From JAXLYE01 sp046351595 (GTDB lineage Bacteria; Myxococcota_A; Polyangia; Palsa-1104; JAEUJZ01), in NCBI GenBank assembly GCA_046351595.1, contig JAXLYE010000004.1, forward strand, positions 434,001-498,000: 64,000 nucleotides of DNA. The letters run 5' to 3'. Below the pieces are notes generated by a model. That model had not been told where the DNA came from and made no database searches. It saw nothing but the letters and a program-made list of their open reading frames with translations. Of this stretch, positions 60,188 through 64,000 are shown in pieces (positions within the stretch are counted from its first letter, which is position 1; every line of letters begins with the position of its first letter). The translations under genes were made by a program, and so were the position numbers.

Positions 60188-60676
60188 CTAGTCAGGCATC
60201 ATGCCCGACAGCCGCTCCTGCAGCTCGCGCGTGTCCATGTGCGTGTAGTCCTTGTCCAGGGACGCGGTGACGTGCTTCTTCACCTGCTCGTCCAGGGACT
60301 CACGCAGCATGCCCAGGAACTGCGGGCCCGCGGCCAGGATCAGGTGGCTGTACGCGTGGCGGTTCAGCCCCTTCCCCAGCTCCTCTGCGAGCTCGCGCGC
60401 GAATACCTGATGCTCTTCTGTCTTGGGATCGATGTGCGGCTCCATGGCCGAGCGGTTCCCCTTGCTCGGGTTGCTGCCGACGCTGTGGCCGCTCGGCCCG
60501 CCGGACTGCTGCGCCCGACCCGGGCGGTCGGTGACCAGCTCGCGGTTGGGAGCGCGGCTGTCCGGGTGATCGAAGGACTTTACCAGGTTGAACTTCTGGC
60601 CGTGATCCACGGCCTCGAAGAGTCGAGCACGAGCCGCGTCGCTGATCAGGACCCAAGTCACGTTGTTCTGCTGCAT
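60188..60676 (-). CDS. Host-attachment-family protein
   Basis: This 162-residue protein resembles the family annotated as 'required for attachment to host cells'. It starts Trp-Val-Leu-Ile-Ser-Asp-Ala-Ala-Arg-Ala-Arg-Leu-Phe-Glu. A Ser/Gly-rich loop with Asp-Arg-Pro-Gly-Arg follows, then Phe-Ala-Arg-Glu-Leu-Ala-Glu, Leu-Ile-Leu-Ala-Ala-Gly-Pro-Gln-Phe-Leu-Gly and Val-Thr-Ala-Ser-Leu-Asp-Lys-Asp. The fold resembles archaeal release-factor-like domains. The family name comes from a plant-associated bacterium; the role here is unknown. AGGAGG lies before the ATG. Confidence 0.88.
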   Translation of the reverse strand: MQQNNVTWVLISDAARARLFEAVDHGQKFNLVKSFDHPDSRAPNRELVTDRPGRAQQSGGPSGHSVGSNPSKGNRSAMEPHIDPKTEEHQVFARELAEELGKGLNRHAYSHLILAAGPQFLGMLRESLDEQVKKHVTASLDKDYTHMDTRELQERLSGMMPD

Positions 60677-60744
60677 GTTTGGCCTCCTGTCCCTACTTAT
60701 GAACGGCAGCCCCAGCGATTCAACCTCAGCCTTGTCGCATCTTT

Positions 60745-60763
60745 AGGGAATCAGGGATTCCCT
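60745..60763. promoter_or_regulatory. 8-bp dyad between divergent genes
   Basis: AGGGAATC and GATTCCCT are exact inverted arms around AGG. It lies between the start of the host-attachment-family gene (leftward) and that of the small protein (rightward), so it could be an operator for either or both. Confidence 0.5.
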
Positions 60764-60840
60764 TTCGGGAGTCCTCCCAGCCGCCGAAATCGCATTCCCA
60801 GAGCCCTAGACGAGCGGTTCCTGGCTGCTAGGTTGAAAGC

Positions 60841-61029
60841 ATGAACACCAAGAACGACTCCAAAGAGAAGCGAAACCCCGATCCGGTGGACATGGCGTCC
60901 ACGCAGTCCTTCCCGGCCAGCGATCCGCCGGCGCACCACGTCGACAGGAAGGCGCCCAAGACGGCCGCCGACCTGCCGCCCGTGCAGCCGGTCGCATCGA
61001 CGAGCCCCAAGCCCACGGAGCCCAGGTAG
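60841..61029 (+). CDS. Small protein with SFPASDPP motif
   Basis: This 62-residue hydrophilic protein is predicted to be disordered. It contains Ala-Ser-Thr-Gln-Ser-Phe-Pro-Ala-Ser-Asp-Pro-Pro-Ala, a motif I recall in many small bacterial proteins, often near stress genes. It is rich in Pro, Lys and Asp, with no Cys or Trp. It is divergent from the host-attachment-family gene and followed by a hairpin terminator. The function is unknown. Confidence 0.72.
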   Translation: MNTKNDSKEKRNPDPVDMASTQSFPASDPPAHHVDRKAPKTAADLPPVQPVASTSPKPTEPR

Positions 61030-61049
61030 GCGCCGCGGCCGCACGGAAC

Positions 61050-61092
61050 AGAGCCCGCACCGGCCCCTAGAATCGGGGTCGATGCGGGCTCT
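61050..61092. terminator. Hairpin terminator between convergent genes
   Basis: AGAGCCCGCA and TGCGGGCTCT are exact 10-bp arms with a 23-base loop, which itself contains a CCCC/GGGG pair. There is no long T run. It lies between convergent stop codons, so it may serve both directions. Confidence 0.65.
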
Positions 61093-61114
61093 CTCTATTT
61101 GCCCGCGGTCCCTC

Positions 61115-61849
61115 TCACAGCTGCTTGGACTTGATCGGCCGGAACGCCTGCGTCGCCTTCGCGGTCAGGTCCGCGACGTCGCTGACGCTGAGATAGTCCT
61201 GCCCGGTCTTGAGCTCGTCCAGGAGGGTCTGCTCGGTCCCGGCCGGGAGCTTGAGCGCGCTGAGATCGATCGACTTCCAGAGCTCCGGCTGCGCGCCCAT
61301 CAGCAGCAGCGTCGCCTTCCAGTCGCCGGTGCACGGCGGCTGCATGCACTCGTGATCCGCGATCTGGAGGCGGTAGTAGCGATCCGCATCCGGCCGATCC
61401 GCGGCGCCCTCCGCGACGCGCTCATGGGCGCGCGTGATCTGAAAGATCTGCGCCGGCTCGTTCAGCACGGTGACGTCGGTCAGGCGGCCCTCCAGCAGCA
61501 GGTTGCTGTGGCCCCGCTCGACCGCCTGCTGCTCCTGCTCGCCCAGGTGCAGCGCGCGCCAGTCCATCATGTAGACGAAGCGGGTGGCGTGTGTATTGAC
61601 CTCGTGGAGGATGTAGCTGGGGCAGGGGGCCTTGATGCACTCGAGGTTCTCCTTGCTCGGCCGCACCCAGGTGAGCGGACCGTCGCCGCTGACCTCGGCC
61701 ACCTGCGACAGATCGAACTGCGGCTGATCGCCGCACGCGCCGGCGCCGAGCAGCGCGGCGGTCAGCAGGCCAAGGCCGATGGTGCGCGACGAGCGGCGGA
61801 CTGCGCCCGCGGCCCCCGCAAGGACGGATCGAAGAGACAGGTTCAGCAT
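61115..61849 (-). CDS. Lipoprotein with repeated Glu-Cys-x3-Pro-Cys motif
   Basis: This 244-residue protein starts at ATG 61849 with GGAGGAG nine bases upstream. A long signal peptide with twin Arg ends in Ala-Gly-Ala-Cys39. The mature protein has two Cys pairs in similar settings (Glu-Cys-Ile-Lys-Ala-Pro-Cys and Glu-Cys-Met-Gln-Pro-Pro-Cys), suggesting a duplicated domain with one disulfide each. Strands and helices alternate without a known catalytic motif. I do not recognise the family with certainty. It is likely on the periplasmic side or outer membrane. Confidence 0.75.
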   Translation of the reverse strand: MLNLSLRSVLAGAAGAVRRSSRTIGLGLLTAALLGAGACGDQPQFDLSQVAEVSGDGPLTWVRPSKENLECIKAPCPSYILHEVNTHATRFVYMMDWRALHLGEQEQQAVERGHSNLLLEGRLTDVTVLNEPAQIFQITRAHERVAEGAADRPDADRYYRLQIADHECMQPPCTGDWKATLLLMGAQPELWKSIDLSALKLPAGTEQTLLDELKTGQDYLSVSDVADLTAKATQAFRPIKSKQL

Positions 61850-62928
61850 GACACTCCTCCTTTCCTGGTTGCAGGCCGCTGCGGTTCCGGGGGCAGCGCG
61901 GCGTTCCCTCTCGCCCGCGTGCTGCCCGGCTCTGCCCGCGTGTCCGCGGACGAGCAGCACGCAGCGGACCTGCCTCTTGCTCTGTCAACGGAGCTCGCAC
62001 GCAGCGTGCACACGCGCTACACCCTCGGTGCGGCCTGTGCCGGCTCGCTGTGCTCTGCGCGGTGGCCGCGCTGCGAAAAAGGAGCTCCAGGTACGCCTTC
62101 CAAGATACATTCAAGGCACACTCCGGATACATTCTGGGAGCAGCCAATGCAGGTCCCAGATGCGTTCCAGATCCGCTGGACGGACCCGGCACCGGAGTCT
62201 GCGAGGGTCTTCCGGAGGGAGGCGCAGCCGCGTCGCTGCGCGACCGGCTTGGTCTGTATACTAACCTTCCGGTTGGCAGTTGCCAGGGAGTTACCTGGGT
62301 TTACGCCAATTTACGATGCGGCCCTACACCTGGGCCGCGTCGAAGTCCTCGGGCCGCGGGTCTTCCCTGAGCCCGCGCCGGCCGCGGTGCGGAATCCGCA
62401 GTGCCGCGGAGTGTGACGCACGGACTCTAGAGTGCGGCATCTCCTCTGGATCCCGCTTCGGCGTTACGGAGTCCGCCCGAGCTGTGTGGCGGCTCCGCCA
62501 GCGCGCTCCGTTGCCGCTCGGAGAGACGAAACGGAACGGAGCCGCGACCGCGCAGGTGCGGCTCTCGTCCGCGCGCCAGGCGGTGCGCAAGCGGGTGTTT
62601 TGCAACGGTTCTGGCGGGTGGCACCGTGCTTGCTGTCTGTGTCGCGCCGAGGGGTAGGATGTGCTCCTGATCAGGTTCCTCATCAGTTCTTCGTCTGGTT
62701 CTTCGTCTGGTTCTTCGTCTGGTTCTTATGGCCGACCCTGCGTGGCCTGATGCACATCAGGATTTTTTACGCAGCGCGCGCAAGGGGGAGCATAGTAGGT
62801 GGACCCCCTTCTTTGCTCTGGACTCCCCCGGGTCGCTGTGCCGTGCGCGGACCCGGGCGCTGGTTGAGATTGCACGTCGCCTGCCGCGGGGCGCGGCAGT
62901 GACACGGACTATGACTGGGGAGGCTTTC
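61850..62928. other. Long gene-poor region
   Basis: About 1,080 bases separate a leftward lipoprotein gene from a rightward outer-membrane protein gene. The frames across it lack any recognisable domain. It holds a tandem repeat at 62,686-62,727 and a short inverted repeat (TGGCAGTTGCCA) near 62,275-62,287. It may be decayed coding DNA or a long regulatory region. Confidence 0.55.
62686..62727. repeat. 12-bp tandem repeat in non-coding DNA
   Basis: Three exact units of GTTCTTCGTCTG and a partial fourth. In one plus-strand frame they would encode Phe-Val-Trp-Phe repeats, but no gene is supported there. Confidence 0.85.
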
Positions 62929-64000
62929 GTGACTCGCACCCGTTCGCTTATCGCTTGTGCACTGGGTCTGTTCCTGGGCGTTCTCGCGCACAGCCCGCCG
63001 GCGCGAGGTCAAAGCGCCACCGTCAACCAGGGCTTCACCGTCAACCGCTACGAGCCGACCGCCGCCGGCGAGTGGTCGTTCTGGGTCGACCACCCCTGGT
63101 ACTCGTCGATGCGCTACTTCGCCGCGGGCATCACGCTGAACTACGCGCACAACCCGCTGGTCTTCGGCCGCGACAATCCCGACGGGACCTTCTCGCAGAC
63201 CTCCTCGGTCATCGAGCACCAGCTGCTCGGGCACGTCGACCTGGCCGGCTCGTTCCTCGATCGCGTCTTGATCACGGCGACGCTGCCGGTGACGTTCCTG
63301 GAGCGCGGCACGCCGACCGCGGGCGTGAGCCCGGCCTCGGGCGTGGTCGTCGGTGATCCGCGGCTGGGGCTGTGGGTGCGGCTGTTCGGCCAGCCCTACA
63401 AGAGCGCGATCTCGATGAGCCTGGGCGGTAACGTCTGGCTGCCGCTGCGCGGCTTCGGGGTGACGTCCGGCGTCGCCGAAACCTCGTCGGAGTCGAGCGT
63501 GCGTGTGCTGCCCAAGCTGGTGCTCGGCGGCCTGGCCAAGCGCGTGATGTGGTCGCTGACCGGCGGCTTTCTGTACCGGCCCGCGGCGCGCCTCGGCGTC
63601 GGCATCGACGATGCCGGCAGCACCGTCGGCTCCGAGGTGCAGATCGGCGCGGCGCTGGCCTACGCCAACACGGACATTCGCCTCGCCATCGGGCCCGAGG
63701 CGATCTTGAGCAGCGTGGTGCTCGGCACCGACCGCGTGAAGCCGTTCTCGCGCGACTTCACCAGCCTCGAGGTGCTGCTCGGGCTGCACTACAACATCGC
63801 CCGCCTGTTCAACCTCAGCGTCGGCGGCGGCGTCGGCATCCTGCGCACGCCGGGCACGCCGGACGGGCGCGCGCTTTTGCGCCTGTCGTACGCGCCGTGG
63901 CGCACCGAGAAGAAGGGCGAGCCGGATCGCGACGAGGACGGCATCGTCGATCGCCTCGATCAGTGCCCGGACGTCCCCAAGGGCCGGCGCCCGGATCCCG
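62929..64000 (+). CDS. Outer-membrane barrel protein with type 3 repeats, partial
   Basis: The frame starts at GTG 62929 with GGGGAGG five bases upstream (ATG at 62911 is in frame but lacks a ribosome site) and runs off the right edge after 357 codons. It has a signal peptide ending Pro-Ala-Arg-Gly. A barrel region follows, closely related to that of the island protein at 30,293: both have Asn-Arg-Tyr-Glu-Pro-Thr-Ala-Ala-Gly-Glu-Trp-Ser-Phe and Ile-Thr-Leu-Asn-Tyr-Ala-His-Asn-Pro-Leu-Val. The first calcium-binding type 3 repeat (Asp-Arg-Asp-Glu-Asp-Gly) begins near the edge, and an OmpA domain presumably follows outside. This is the chromosomal paralog. Confidence 0.9.
   Translation, partial: MTRTRSLIACALGLFLGVLAHSPPARGQSATVNQGFTVNRYEPTAAGEWSFWVDHPWYSSMRYFAAGITLNYAHNPLVFGRDNPDGTFSQTSSVIEHQLLGHVDLAGSFLDRVLITATLPVTFLERGTPTAGVSPASGVVVGDPRLGLWVRLFGQPYKSAISMSLGGNVWLPLRGFGVTSGVAETSSESSVRVLPKLVLGGLAKRVMWSLTGGFLYRPAARLGVGIDDAGSTVGSEVQIGAALAYANTDIRLAIGPEAILSSVVLGTDRVKPFSRDFTSLEVLLGLHYNIARLFNLSVGGGVGILRTPGTPDGRALLRLSYAPWRTEKKGEPDRDEDGIVDRLDQCPDVPKGRRPDP

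Overview
The window is very GC-rich and looks like a chromosome segment of a myxobacterium or close relative (Myxococcota). The signs are a hybrid chemosensory operon, several Ser/Thr kinases fused to large ATPase/repeat regions, many Cys-rich lipoproteins with Asp-Leu-Ala linkers, a Gly-rich surface protein ending in a hydrophobic helix plus Arg tail, and a PUFA-type megasynthase. Taxonomy is inferred from gene content only. No rRNA, tRNA or CRISPR array was seen.

Left chromosomal part (1-23.5 kb). A minus-strand chemosensory cluster (start of an unknown gene, CheW, CheA with two CheW-like domains, a two-receiver regulator) follows a triple-receiver nucleotide cyclase and an AlkB-like dioxygenase. 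Next are an enoyl-reductase-like SDR and a 2746-residue megasynthase ordered KS, inactive KS-like, AT, ACP, C45/Ntn-hydrolase-like domain, KR, DH. Then come a lipoprotein amidase, a small ORF behind a dyad, three exported or anchored proteins, and a HEAT-repeat-like protein.

Island (about 23,539-59,471). A Ser/Thr kinase gene is split in two. Its first 560 bp lie at 59,472-60,032 and a continuation lies at 23,461-23,538, both on the minus strand. Each break carries the same 9-bp sequence (CTCGGGGGA on the plus strand), and joining them restores the kinase SPEQC motif in frame. An intact tyrosine recombinase gene ends 10 bp from the right copy. The roughly 35.9-kb insert carries a decayed type I restriction R subunit, an FG-GAP protein, a surface operon (lipoprotein, Gly-rich protein, OmpA-type protein), two sigma factor plus kinase-ATPase pairs, a thrombospondin type 1 protein, a GON-domain lipoprotein, an SNF2 helicase with a zinc-ribbon partner, IS110 and IS66 remnants, a second truncated integrase, and a sigma-54 regulon (activator, three palindromic sites, two -24/-12 promoters, NTF2-like protein, broken flavin/2Fe-2S oxidoreductase, YHS protein).

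Right chromosomal part (59.5-64 kb). The kinase 5' half is followed by a host-attachment-family protein, a small SFPASDPP-type protein with a hairpin terminator, a lipoprotein, and the start of an outer-membrane protein clearly paralogous to the OmpA-type protein inside the island.

The most notable points are the reconstructable kinase-gene insertion, the megasynthase with a possible self-cleaving Ntn domain between ACP and KR, and the compact sigma-54 locus with three operator palindromes.
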